The notes below the pieces were generated by a model, which searched no databases, had not been told where the DNA came from, and worked only from the letters and a program-made list of their open reading frames with translations. Shown here one piece after another: positions 25,453 through 34,871 of a stretch of DNA of 64,000 bases; the first letter of the stretch is position 1; the number at the start of each line of letters is the position of its first letter. Source of the stretch: Hydrogenophaga crocea (lineage in GTDB: Bacteria; Pseudomonadota; Gammaproteobacteria; Burkholderiales; Burkholderiaceae_C); the NCBI RefSeq assembly GCF_011388215.1, contig NZ_CP049989.1, positions 1,240,001 through 1,304,000 of the forward strand, written 5' to 3'. Made by a program: the position numbers and the translations under genes.

Positions 25453-26484
25453 TCATGTTGGCCCTTTCGTCGCACCCGCTGCGAGACGCGCTCGAAGTGC
25501 CGCCACAATCGGCGCAGTCGCCGACGGCGGGAACGGCGACACGCTGCTGACGTTGATCTCGCACAGCACCCAGCGGTGCGCTGCGCCGGACGCTGACTCA
25601 CCGAACATGAAGTCGCAGTCCCACAGCAACGGCAGGTGATCGCGCGCGAGGCCGACACGCTCGCGCAGCAACGTGACCCAGCCCGACGTGAGCTGCACTT
25701 TCAGGTCCTGCCCGCCCGGCCAGTCGACGTCGTGGTACAGGCGCGGCCCCGGCTGCGCTTCGTCGGGGTGTAGCGCGTTGATGACCTGGTGACCGAAGCC
25801 GGCAACGCGGTCCTCGACGAGGTAGGCGCGTAGCATTCCTTCGCGCAGCCGCGGCTGCCAGGCCTGGTCGATCAGGTGGCCGCCCGCGGCAGGCTCGAAG
25901 AACGGCGCCAGGGTCTGCTGCAACGTGGTCAGGTCCATGCGCTGCGGCGCGCTGCCGCGCTGGGCATGCCGCACGTCCAGCAGTCCGTTGCTGCCCTGCT
26001 CCACGCGCCACACGCCGATGCCGCTGTGCCCGCGGTTCTGCTTCAGCACCCGGGGTCCGTGCTGCAGTCGCGTCGGCAGATCGGCGGCTAGTTGCGCCGG
26101 GCTGTCGATGCGCTGGACGTCGCTGCCAAAAGGCAGGTCGCGGGTCTCGTAGAGCACGTCCTTGGTGCCCAGGCGGCGCACGGCCTCTGGGTGCGCGCTG
26201 ACGAGCACGCCGGCGCGTGCCACCTCGCCGAGCAGCGCGTCGAGGCGGTCGCGCCGGCGCCCGCCCTCGATCGGGTTGCACCACACCAGTACCGCCTGCA
26301 CGCGCCGAAGTTGAGCCTCGACTTCGTGGGCGAAGTCGTCGTGCCAGACCGCGGGCTCGGCCGCGATGCCCGCCTGCGCCAGGGCCTCGAAGAGCGCGGC
26401 GAAGCGGCTCTCGGCGGGGGCGGCCCGGTCGCGCGCCGCCCGGTCGCCGGGGTAAAGGAGCGCGACCTTGGGCGCGGCGTTCAT
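25453..26484 (-). CDS. Cj0069-family ATP-grasp-like protein, last gene of the chromate operon
   Basis: A 343-residue protein related to Cj0069-family/ATP-grasp proteins: VALLYPGDRAARDR at the start, GTKDVLYETRDLPFGSD, VLKQNRGHSGIGVWRV (ATP-grasp-like basic loop), YHDVDWPG and CEINVSSVSPFP (acidic metal ligands near the C-terminus). The reaction is unknown; ATP-grasp enzymes join a carboxylate to an amine or thiol. The start overlaps the stop of the SOD/rhodanese gene (ATGA), so it belongs to the chr operon. Confidence 0.72.
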   Translation of the reverse strand: MNAAPKVALLYPGDRAARDRAAPAESRFAALFEALAQAGIAAEPAVWHDDFAHEVEAQLRRVQAVLVWCNPIEGGRRRDRLDALLGEVARAGVLVSAHPEAVRRLGTKDVLYETRDLPFGSDVQRIDSPAQLAADLPTRLQHGPRVLKQNRGHSGIGVWRVEQGSNGLLDVRHAQRGSAPQRMDLTTLQQTLAPFFEPAAGGHLIDQAWQPRLREGMLRAYLVEDRVAGFGHQVINALHPDEAQPGPRLYHDVDWPGGQDLKVQLTSGWVTLLRERVGLARDHLPLLWDCDFMFGESASGAAHRWVLCEINVSSVSPFPPSATAPIVAALRARLAAGATKGPT

Positions 26485-27392
26485 GGCCCGGCCTTCTCGG
26501 TTTGCGGCCGGCCTGCGGCCTGCCATCCGTCAATGCCGCCACGCAGGAAGCGTGCATTCAGCCCGGCTGCGCGCAGCCGCATCGCGGTGGCGCGGCTGAC
26601 CTCGTGACCGTAGACGCAGTAGACGACCACCTCGCGGCCAGCCGGCTGCTCCGCGGCCCAGTTGGACACTGCCGCCGGATCGCGCCAGCGCGCGCCGGGG
26701 ATCATCGTGCGTGCCGGCTCGAACACGGCGGCGCGGCGCACGTCGAGCACGGTCGCGTCGCCGATCTCGTCGGCACCGGCACCGAAGGACTCGCTGGCCG
26801 CATGTACCGCCTGCTGGTAGCGCTCATGGACGCCTGCCCAGTCGATGTTGCCCATGAAGGCATCGACGTAGGCGCCGGTGGCGGCGCCATAGTCGAGGTG
26901 GTAAGCATGCTCGTACATATCCAACGCGAGCAGCGGCACGCCGCCGACCAGCGCATGTGTGTGGTCGGCAGCCCACTGGTTGACCAGCGTGCCCTCGCGC
27001 GGCTGGAACACCAGCAACACCCAGCCCGAGCCGCCACCCAGCGCTTTGCCCATCGCCGTGAACTCGTCGCGCCAGCGCTCGGCGCTGCCGAAGTTGGCGT
27101 CGAGCGCGAGCTTCATCGCCGGCTCCATCGTCACGCCGTCGCCACCCAGGCTGCCGAAATACAGCTCGTGCAGCAGCATCGAGTTGCTGGCGATCAGCTC
27201 CTCGCGCTTCAGGCCGTTGAGCTGGAAGCCCGGCGCGCTGCCGAACGTCGTGGCCGCCAGCTGGGCGCGGATGGCGTTGAGCCGCTTCACCGCACCGCCG
27301 TAGTTGTTTTGGTGATGGCTGGACATCAGCCGGGGCGACAGGCCGCGCAGGGCTGCGGGGTCGAAGGGAAGATCATGCAGTCGGGCGTCCAT
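26481..27392 (-). CDS. Fe/Mn superoxide dismutase fused to a rhodanese domain (ChrC-like)
   Basis: A 303-residue protein. Residues about 1-205 are an Fe/Mn SOD (SSHHQNNYGGAVKRLNAI with the first ligands, LLHELYFGSLG, WVLLVFQPREG and DMYEHAYHLDYG). Residues about 210-295 are a rhodanese domain with a Cys in VVYCVYGHEVSRA. In chr operons ChrC detoxifies superoxide produced during chromate reduction. It lies 11 bases after chrA. The ATG at 27392 (MDARLHDLPFDP) fits the family; the longer frame upstream runs into chrA. Confidence 0.82.
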   Translation of the reverse strand: MDARLHDLPFDPAALRGLSPRLMSSHHQNNYGGAVKRLNAIRAQLAATTFGSAPGFQLNGLKREELIASNSMLLHELYFGSLGGDGVTMEPAMKLALDANFGSAERWRDEFTAMGKALGGGSGWVLLVFQPREGTLVNQWAADHTHALVGGVPLLALDMYEHAYHLDYGAATGAYVDAFMGNIDWAGVHERYQQAVHAASESFGAGADEIGDATVLDVRRAAVFEPARTMIPGARWRDPAAVSNWAAEQPAGREVVVYCVYGHEVSRATAMRLRAAGLNARFLRGGIDGWQAAGRPQTEKAGP

Positions 27393-27403
27393 TCGGACTC
27401 CTT

Positions 27404-28782
<1,379 letters not shown>

Positions 28783-28786
<4 letters not shown>

Positions 28787-29727
28787 GAAGCGGCTCCAGG
28801 TGCGGCATGCAGGGCGTCGAACACCGCTGCCGCTGCCACGCTCAGTTCATCGTCGTCGGCGTGGACCTCGTGCAGGCCGGACAGCACCGCCTCCAGCCCC
28901 GCGGCCTCAGGTACCGGGATGCCGCCGACGTCCAGGAAGTGCACCGCGCGCGCGATGCGTTGCAGCCGCGGGTCGACATCCAGGCCGAAGCTGGCCGCCA
29001 GCACCTCGAAGCTGACGCGCGCGCCGACATGCGTGAAGCGGGCACCGTCGTAGTCGAAGCCCAGGGTGCCGCGCGGCGCGGGCGTCGATCCGGCCGGATC
29101 GGCTAGCCACAGGAAGCGCGCCTCGGGGTCGATGAAGCGGCGGATCAGCCAGGCGCAGGCCAGCCGATCAACCCAGGGTCGTGCGCGTGTGGCCCAGCGC
29201 TTGCCGCGAAACTTGCCCGCATCTAAGCGCGGGATGCCGTGCGGCGCTTGCGCCACCGGCTCGCCGCGCGAGAAGCGCGCATCAAACGTCTCGCGCAGCG
29301 CATCGAGTTCGGCCTGCGCCTGTTCAGCGGCGGCGCCTGGGTAGTAGTCGATGCGCTGGAGTGCCTCCAGAGCCTCAGCAACGGCACGCCAGCGTCGCCT
29401 CGCCTCGGTCTCTTCCAGAGCGGCCAGGGTCGCGGCGAGCGCCTGCGCCTGTGCGCGCCATTCGCCGTAAGCCTCGGTGCGGTCGAAAAGTGCCAGCACG
29501 TCCGCGTGCATGTCCGGATCACGTGTCGAAAGTTCCAGCACGCTGGCCTGGCCACCGTGGGCGCGTACCTCCGTCACTAGGGGTTCGAACCGCGCGGCGT
29601 GTGCCTCAGGTAATACATAGACGCCATCGCGCAGCGAACCACAGCCCAGGGCCTTCAGCGCGCGCCAGATGCGCAGACGGACGGCGTTGGGCTGCGTCGG
29701 AAGGGTAAGGAACAGAGCGCTCCACAT
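28783..29727 (-). CDS. chrB: Chromate resistance regulator ChrB
   Basis: A 314-residue protein: N-terminal domain starting WSALFLTLPTQPNAVRLRIW and GSLRDGVYVLPE, a helical middle, and a C-terminal domain with TRARPWVDRLACAWLIRRFI and FDYDGARFTHVGARVSFEV. ChrB senses chromate and controls chr operons. It is the first gene of chrB-chrA-SOD/rhodanese-ATP-grasp. The start codon lies within a perfect inverted repeat. Confidence 0.88.
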
Positions 29728-29736
29728 GTGTGGAGC
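29719..29736. promoter_or_regulatory. Inverted repeat over the chrB start codon
   Basis: GCTCCACA and TGTGGAGC form a perfect 8-bp inverted repeat with a 2-base centre; the chrB ATG is inside it. It could be an autoregulatory operator or an RNA hairpin limiting initiation. Just upstream (29745-29752) CGTTAACG is another small palindrome in an AT-rich stretch likely to be the promoter. Confidence 0.45.
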
Positions 29737-30256
29737 ATATACTACGTTAACGGAAATAGATATTTCATAGACGTGGACGAACAGTGGCCCGACGACATCG
29801 GTGCTGTCGCTGCATCTGACAGGCTGGGTCCGCCGCGCTCGCGATCGGAGTCTGATCGGGGTGGAGCCGATGGTGGGCGCTCAGGACGCATTCGGCGACC
29901 GTGTCTTTTGGGCCGGTACAGCGAATCGAGCGGCCGGGGAGCTGTCGCCTACTTTGCATGGCCCCTCGCCCGAGTCCTGCGCCGGCTTTAGCTCGCGTGG
30001 CCGCCATCCGGGTCCCTGCCTGCCGTGAGGTTCAACGACTGCTTGATGCCAGGCAGCACGAGTAGACGGTCGAGCGTCCACCGTCGGCAGGCGCTGCAGT
30101 GCAGCCAATGGCAAGCCCCCCCATTGCATCCACCTGCTGACTCATCGCGCGATGTATCGAGACCGCCAAGGCAGCTGGTTGCTGCCCTAGTGCGGCTCAC
30201 TTGACAGTAACCCGAAGTGTGCGAGTTTGTAGCAACTCCTCCACTTCGGCACCTAC
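29737..30256. other. Intergenic stretch upstream of chrB
   Basis: About 520 bases. The first 40 bases next to chrB are AT-rich and probably hold its promoter. The rest carries only short frames without recognisable protein, likely decayed accessory sequence. Confidence 0.4.
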
Positions 30257-30778
30257 ATGAACACGCGAACCACCTGGTCGAGCGACTCTGTCATCGCTCG
30301 CAGCGCCCCCAATGGCATCCACATCGAGATCAGCGATCAACTGTCCCTATCGCTGCGCACCGAACTCCCACAACTGCTGAAGCGCTTGGTGGCTCACGTT
30401 GACAAACCCGTCCTCGCCAGAGACGTTCGCCAGTTCGTTTTCGATCCGCGCATCCTGGATTGGCACTGCGTGCATCGATCGTTTCCGGTTTACGGCGAAA
30501 TGTTTTGCTGGCATCGACACTTCTTTCTGCACGCGTACTCGCTCAGAGGTCCGTCAAGCGGTGCACACGGTGAAGGTGGCGCCGCGCGTGCATGGTGGCA
30601 TGAGCTGAATCGATATCGCGTGGCCAGTTCGCGGAAAGAGGCTGCTTCTCTGGCGGCTTTGGCCGCAGTCGGATGCGTCGGCCCAGCAGGTGAGGCGCAC
30701 AGGGCAGTCCTGGGACGCTTCTCGCGGTGGCTGATAGGGGAGGAAATGGACACGTGGAGTCGTGGCCTCAAGTTTTGA
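30257..30778 (+). CDS. Hypothetical protein of the accessory region
   Basis: A 173-residue protein I do not recognise. The middle is rich in aromatic and histidine residues (DWHCVHRSFPVYGEMFCWHR), followed by a Gly/Ala-rich loop and a helical C-terminus. No signal peptide, membrane segment or known motif is evident. It stands alone, opposite in direction to the HTH gene that follows. Coding status rests on frame length and a plausible ATG only. Confidence 0.4.
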   Translation: MNTRTTWSSDSVIARSAPNGIHIEISDQLSLSLRTELPQLLKRLVAHVDKPVLARDVRQFVFDPRILDWHCVHRSFPVYGEMFCWHRHFFLHAYSLRGPSSGAHGEGGAARAWWHELNRYRVASSRKEAASLAALAAVGCVGPAGEAHRAVLGRFSRWLIGEEMDTWSRGLKF

Positions 30779-30809
30779 CGTCGGTGCGACATGTCCTCGT
30801 GCCGTTGGC

Positions 30810-31124
30810 TCATGCCAAAACCTGCTTGGCGGGACGTCCCCTTGGGCGCTTGGCGGGCAATGCCGGTGCTTCAACTGGTGCAGGCAGCCGCGTATGGTCG
30901 GCGTCATTGATTTCTCCGCGCAGCCACCTCAAGAGTTCTGTGCGTCGGAAGTACCGCGCGCGGCCCACGCGTATGAGGGCAGGCATGCCAATAGCGACCT
31001 CACGACGAATCCATTTGTCGAGACAGGCGGCGGTAACGCCGATGATTTGAGCGGCCGTGGGTACGTCCACGAGCATGGGCTGAATTGTGTCGCCCTGAGG
31101 CAATGAAAGAACAGAGTGAGTCAC
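30810..31124 (-). CDS. Excisionase-like HTH protein with a C-terminal AT-hook
   Basis: A 104-residue protein: a MerR/excisionase-type HTH (VPTAAQIIGVTAACLDKWIR near residue 21, then RVGRARYFRRTELLRWL) and a C-terminal KRPRGRPAK (92-100), the RGRP core of an AT-hook. The GTG at 31124 is chosen because AGGAGAG lies just upstream; ATG 31076 would remove 16 residues. It may be the recombination-directionality factor or a regulator of a lost mobile element; no integrase is visible. Confidence 0.65.
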   Translation of the reverse strand: MTHSVLSLPQGDTIQPMLVDVPTAAQIIGVTAACLDKWIRREVAIGMPALIRVGRARYFRRTELLRWLRGEINDADHTRLPAPVEAPALPAKRPRGRPAKQVLA

Positions 31125-31647
31125 AGGCTCTCCTGGGGAACCTGGCAGCAGATCGGGTGCCTGTGAGTGGCCACAGACAAGCCTCATCCTCAACCCTGTT
31201 TCTATATGCGGGGTGGAGACGTACCAATCCTTGCGATGTGGTGTGCGCCAGAGAGACACCAGTCGTGGATCGGAGGTGGGCCGATGGATCGGCAATCGAC
31301 GGGGTGTTTAGGCACCTTCGGCGATATGGTGATGACCGACAGCTGTCGGCGAGAGACACAACTTTCGATCGGTCTCACGCATGTAAGGATGGCCTACGAG
31401 CTTGACCAAGGCAAGCGACCTGGCCCAGCACATGCTGTGGGGCATGGATCGCCACCGCAAACTGCTTTGCAAGTTCAGGGGTGAGGAGGGCGCAGGAGAT
31501 TTGACTTCACTGGCCGATCAGATCGCCGAGCGCGAGCTGGGGCCAGGCCACGACGCCTACGTGCTCGATGATGGCGTGGACGACTGAGGCCTGAGGCACT
31601 GTCCACCGGGTCGGCGTGCTCGTAGAGTTGAGCACGCGCGATCATCT
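31125..31647. other. Intergenic stretch between the HTH gene and hipA
   Basis: About 520 bases. A frame at 31402-31587 (61 residues, TTG start, ending VLDDGVDD) has somewhat protein-like composition but no recognisable motif or good ribosome-binding site, so it is not called as a gene. Nothing else is supported. Confidence 0.35.
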
Positions 31648-32994
31648 CTACGAGTCGAAAATCCGATCGCGCTCGGCCATCTGCAGCGCGATCCCATCGC
31701 GCTCTTTGGGGTCGACCTGGGCCTCATCGGCGAAGTCGACCCATCTGCGCACCGCACGGTTCACATCCTCCACCGCGGGGATCAACTCGGCGAGCAGGCC
31801 GAAGCGCTCCGCCACCACCCGCACATCCGAGAGGGTGATCCGGTCGAACTTGCCGTTCACGGACATCTGGTGCTGGCGCACCCACTGGCTGTCGGCGCGA
31901 TAGGCGTGTGTGATGTCGTAGGCCGGGGCCAACTCCCACTGTCCGCCCTCGCGCAGCAAGAAGGAGAAGTTCTTGGTGTGGTCGTCGTTGTTGACGGCCA
32001 GCACGTTGAAGACCATTCGGCGCAGCAGTTGAGCCATGGCCTTGCGACCAAGCTTGAGCGCCTGGGCGGTCTGCAGCAGCTGGTTGTAGCTGTGTGTGCC
32101 GATTTGCTTGTAGTCCAGGTGGCCCATGGCGCACAGGGTCTGCATGTGCAGCCGCTCATTGCCATCGCGGTCGAATCGCTTGGTCATGAAGTGCGCTCGG
32201 CCGTTTTCCCGCAGAAGCCGGCACGGCGACATGACGATACCCGCGTCCTGAGCCATCAGGTAGTAGGCGTACTCGATGCGGCCATAGCTCTTGGACGGGC
32301 CCAACACGTGGTCCACGCCCATCCCGTCGAACTTGAGCAGCCAGGCCTCAAAGCCGTCAGGTATATCGAACTGGCCGGTGCGCACCTCTTCTGTGACTGG
32401 ATTCCAAGCAATGGTGGCCTTCGCGCGAGCGCCGCCAGCGGAAGTGCCCACCTGGATGATCTGCTTGAGCGCGGTGATGGCATGGTCATCACCATCGAAG
32501 TCTCCCTGCACCGCCTTTCGGGCTGACTCGACCAGCTTGCCCATTTCGATCGCTGTGGACTTGCTCGGGGGGGGGCCACGCAGCGGCCCGAAGGTGAGGG
32601 CGCCCATCCCGCGCTTTCCCATGTAGGCCAAGCGATCGAGCGCACTCACCATGCCCTTGCTCAAGCCTCGCTCGGCCATCCAGGCATCGATCAGGGCATT
32701 GCCGAAGTCGTCGGGCAGCGCATCGGCCAGCAGCGCCGGCAAGCGCTTGTACGTCTCCTCGGGGAGGTCCGTGAACAGGAACGGCTCGCTGGCCTGAGCA
32801 AGCGGCATCTGTAGCGGCGCCAACTCGATGCCTCGCTTGACCCAAGAGGGGTCGTAGATGAATGCGTAGTAGTTCTTCGTCGGCTCCAGCGCAACCGCGC
32901 CTACCAGCTTGCCCCAGGCGCGCACCTCGACGGCCTGCACGGGCCTGTAGGCGCTCTGGCGAGCGGACCTGGATCTTGGTTTGGTCGTGGCCAT
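31648..32994 (-). CDS. hipA: HipA-family serine/threonine kinase toxin
   Basis: A 448-residue HipA. An N-terminal HipA_N-type region (VEVRAWGKLVGAVALEPTKN) is followed by the kinase core: Gly-rich loop GTSAGGARAK (183-192), catalytic NNDDHTKN (335-342) and metal-binding YDITHAY (359-365). Classical HipA phosphorylates glutamyl-tRNA synthetase and induces dormancy; the target here is not known. It lies 3 bases after the HipB-like gene. All key kinase residues look intact, so it should be active. The N-terminal 17 residues are basic. Confidence 0.88.
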   Translation of the reverse strand: MATTKPRSRSARQSAYRPVQAVEVRAWGKLVGAVALEPTKNYYAFIYDPSWVKRGIELAPLQMPLAQASEPFLFTDLPEETYKRLPALLADALPDDFGNALIDAWMAERGLSKGMVSALDRLAYMGKRGMGALTFGPLRGPPPSKSTAIEMGKLVESARKAVQGDFDGDDHAITALKQIIQVGTSAGGARAKATIAWNPVTEEVRTGQFDIPDGFEAWLLKFDGMGVDHVLGPSKSYGRIEYAYYLMAQDAGIVMSPCRLLRENGRAHFMTKRFDRDGNERLHMQTLCAMGHLDYKQIGTHSYNQLLQTAQALKLGRKAMAQLLRRMVFNVLAVNNDDHTKNFSFLLREGGQWELAPAYDITHAYRADSQWVRQHQMSVNGKFDRITLSDVRVVAERFGLLAELIPAVEDVNRAVRRWVDFADEAQVDPKERDGIALQMAERDRIFDS

Positions 32995-32997
32995 GGC

Positions 32998-33312
32998 TCA
33001 GCTCTTGTTTTGACCGTGGTGGGGTTTGCTCGCGCGTTGGCGCTGCGCACCGTGGCGCAGCATGTCCAGCGGATTGATGGTCACGGGCGGCTTGAGGGTA
33101 GCCAGCCAATCGGCGCGGCCCAGAACCCTGAGCACCGAGACGAATGAGCCCAGCGTCGCCCCCTCGCCAAGCTCCAGACGGCGCACCACATTGATCGAAA
33201 CGCCGGCGGACTTGGCCACATCCTCCAGCGTGAGGTTCATGCGCAGGCGCTGCGCACGCAGCTGCTCGCCCAGTTCGAGCATGAGTTCCTCGGTCGTATG
33301 AGGTGATGGCAT
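32998..33312 (-). CDS. hipB: HipB-like XRE-family antitoxin
   Basis: A 104-residue HTH protein: ELGEQLRAQRLRMNLTLEDVAKSAGVS (residues about 13-39) then VVRRLELGEGATLGSFVSVL, a lambda-Cro/XRE fold. The C-terminal tail is basic (GAQRQRASKPHHGQNKS) and may thread into HipA or be degraded by protease. It represses its own promoter in known systems; operator-like repeats and a TATAAT lie just upstream. Confidence 0.85.
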   Translation of the reverse strand: MPSPHTTEELMLELGEQLRAQRLRMNLTLEDVAKSAGVSINVVRRLELGEGATLGSFVSVLRVLGRADWLATLKPPVTINPLDMLRHGAQRQRASKPHHGQNKS

Positions 33313-33348
33313 AACGATCCGTTAACGAACAACTATCAGTTGAAAATA

Positions 33349-33426
33349 CGGATAAATATCCGAAAACGGATTATAGCAGGTGATGGCATCAAGCAGTCTG
33401 GATGACAATAAATATCCAAAAACAGA
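33349..33426. promoter_or_regulatory. Operator-like repeats and promoter between hipB and the divergent gene
   Basis: CGGATAAATATCCG (33349-33362) and ATCCGAAAACGGAT (33358-33371) are overlapping perfect inverted repeats resembling the TATCC/GGATA half-sites known for HipB. A TATAAT for hipB (minus strand) spans 33375-33370 and overlaps the second repeat, fitting autorepression. A degenerate copy of the same block (ATAAATATCC at 33408-33417) lies 56 bases away, towards the divergent gene, so HipB may control both directions. Confidence 0.6.
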
Positions 33427-33472
33427 CAATAATGGCGGAAATTACTCCTTAAACGTACGATATCGAACAGTT

Positions 33473-33940
33473 ATGACTGATCAGAACGAGACGGTGGGCG
33501 AGGCCTCACAGCAGCCCTCGCGCCTGGGCCCCCAGATCACGGGCAACGTGGGCCTGTACTACTGCTGCTACCGCCTCTCGCTGATGGGTTGGAACGTCAT
33601 GCCCACCGCGCGCAACGCCCGCGGCGTAGACCTCATCGCCTACGACCACGACGCCAGCCGCATGATCAGCATCCAGGTGAAGGCCCTCAGCGCGCGTGCA
33701 GCCGTGCCCCTTGGCACATCATTGGACAAGGTGATGGGCCAGTACTGGGTGATCATCAACCGGGTGGCCACCGCGCCCACCGTGTTCATCCTGGAGCCGG
33801 CCGAGGTCAAGGCGCTGGCCAAGAGCAATGTGAAGGACGGCAAGACCACCTACTGGCTCGACCCGCCCATGTACGAGCAAGCGCAGTTTCGCGAGGCGTG
33901 GCACCGCATCGGACAGGCCAAGCCAGCGTCGCCTCAGTAG
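33473..33940 (+). CDS. PD-(D/E)XK nuclease-like protein divergent from hipBA
   Basis: A 155-residue protein with a restriction-endonuclease-like core: GNVGLYYCCYRLSLMGWNV (helix before the sheet), ARGVDLIAYD with Asp53, and ISIQVKA with Gln68 and Lys70, matching the D...(E/Q)xK pattern. Later blocks are QYWVIINRVA and a short C-terminal helix with FREAWHRIG. Nuclease activity is an inference from this pattern. The ATG at 33473 lacks a clear ribosome-binding site; an in-frame ATG at 33383 would add 30 Asn/Asp-rich residues and remain within the operator region. It shares the divergent operator region with hipBA. Confidence 0.6.
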   Translation: MTDQNETVGEASQQPSRLGPQITGNVGLYYCCYRLSLMGWNVMPTARNARGVDLIAYDHDASRMISIQVKALSARAAVPLGTSLDKVMGQYWVIINRVATAPTVFILEPAEVKALAKSNVKDGKTTYWLDPPMYEQAQFREAWHRIGQAKPASPQ

Positions 33941-33982
33941 GGCGCCCAGTGCGCGCGCCACGACAATCGTGCCGCGCACCAG

Positions 33983-34303
33983 CTAACGCAGGAGATCGTC
34001 TAGCTGAGGCTCGATGTATCCGCGGCAGTAGGGTGCGCAGGTGCACTGGCGCTCGACCTGCTCGATGATGTCTGGGCCGAAGGTCTTGCCCTCGTTCTGC
34101 AAACACCAGGCGCAATCGTCAGGGGTCTGCGTAGAACGCCACTTGAACTCGCGCGCCCCAACCTTGAAGGACTTCTGCAAGGTATCGCGCCGACTGAGCC
34201 GATGGCGAGCACTGATTGCGGGGTCGGACAGAGGCGACTTGGTGTCGCGCAACTTCAGGCCTTCGCTGGAGAGCAAGTCGACAAGCTCATGCGTGATCAG
34301 CAT
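33983..34303 (-). CDS. Hypothetical protein with zinc-finger-like cysteines
   Basis: A 106-residue protein. The C-terminal half has a cysteine cluster, TPDDCAWCLQNEGKTF then CTCAPYCRGYIEP, reminiscent of the zinc-binding end of phage Mu F-like head proteins, which would suggest a prophage remnant. That resemblance is by pattern only. The start at 34303 is the first ATG after an in-frame stop. It is convergent with the PD-(D/E)XK-like gene and lies between it and the tRNA-Arg end. Confidence 0.5.
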   Translation of the reverse strand: MLITHELVDLLSSEGLKLRDTKSPLSDPAISARHRLSRRDTLQKSFKVGAREFKWRSTQTPDDCAWCLQNEGKTFGPDIIEQVERQCTCAPYCRGYIEPQLDDLLR

Positions 34304-34580
34304 CCGGGGGTTCAGGCCCAGGGCTTTCTTCTACCGCTCGCGCATGTTCGCAAGGACCCGTCAGCCCCTGCTTCGCAGGTTCAACTCTCAGGAGGAAGCT
34401 GGACATTTGACTGCGCCGGGACAATATGGGGACGGCGCCCCTGTCCCTCTCTGTCCACTCGCGTCCGACCCCGTCCACGCGGGGACAATTCGGGGACACT
34501 CAGCGTCGAAAATCGGCTATTTTCAGCGTCTGCCGGTTTTTCCGATTTTCGCGTAAGCTATTGAATTTAAAGGGGATTTA
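34304..34580. other. tRNA-Arg-proximal region, possible island boundary
   Basis: About 280 bases directly beyond the tRNA-Arg 3' end. It contains two similar blocks, GGGACAATATGGGGAC (34420s) and GGGGACAATTCGGGGAC (34480s), and an AT-rich stretch just before the tRNA. No integrase gene is present, and no second copy of the tRNA 3' end was noticed. The layout suits the end of an integrated element. Confidence 0.35.
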
Positions 34581-34657
34581 TGGCCTGCCCGGAGGGACTC
34601 GAACCCCCGACCTGCTGCTTAGAAGGCAGCTGCTCTATCCAGTTGAGCTACGGGCAG
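34581..34657 (-). tRNA. tRNA-Arg (anticodon UCU)
   Basis: A 77-base cloverleaf on the minus strand: acceptor CTGCCCG pairing with CGGGCAG, then TAGCTCA, anticodon stem-loop CTGCCTTCTAAGCAG with anticodon TCT, T-arm GGGGGTTCGAGTCCCTC and an encoded CCA. The 3' end points left, towards the accessory region. Confidence 0.93.
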
Positions 34658-34679
34658 TGCGCGGGTGCGGTGCCGATGG

Positions 34680-34705
34680 AAAAAAGGCCCACGGGGTGGG
34701 CCTTT
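34680..34705 (-). terminator. Rho-independent terminator between the two tRNA genes
   Basis: AAAGGCCCAC and GTGGGCCTTT form a 10-bp stem with a short loop, followed on the minus strand by a T run (TTTTTT). It lies after tRNA-Pro and only about 25 bases before tRNA-Arg in the same direction. Confidence 0.75.
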
Positions 34706-34717
34706 GTTCTGTGCGAA

Positions 34718-34794
34718 TGGTCGGAGCGGCGGGATTCGAACTCGCGACCCTCTGCTCCCAAAGCAGATGCGCTACCAGGCTGCGCTACGCTCCG
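34718..34794 (-). tRNA. tRNA-Pro (anticodon UGG)
   Basis: A 77-base cloverleaf on the minus strand: acceptor CGGAGCG pairing with CGCTCCG, D-arm AGCGCAGCCTGGTAGCGC, anticodon stem-loop CTGCTTTGGGAGCAG with anticodon TGG, T-loop GTTCGAATC and an encoded CCA. Confidence 0.94.
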
Positions 34795-34871
34795 ACGAGC
34801 CGCGGATTCTACCCGCAGGCCGGGACACCCCGGCTCGGGCAAGCGGCCGATGAGGCGCCCCGTGTGTTCAC

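Noticed and set aside
31402-31587. A 61-residue open frame
   Set aside because: TTG start, no ribosome-binding site, no motif; described only in the intergenic note.
34421-34500. att direct repeat or integrase remnant
   Set aside because: The GGGACAAT/GGGGAC blocks are similar but not tRNA-derived, and no tyrosine-recombinase motif was found; kept only as a weak boundary hint.
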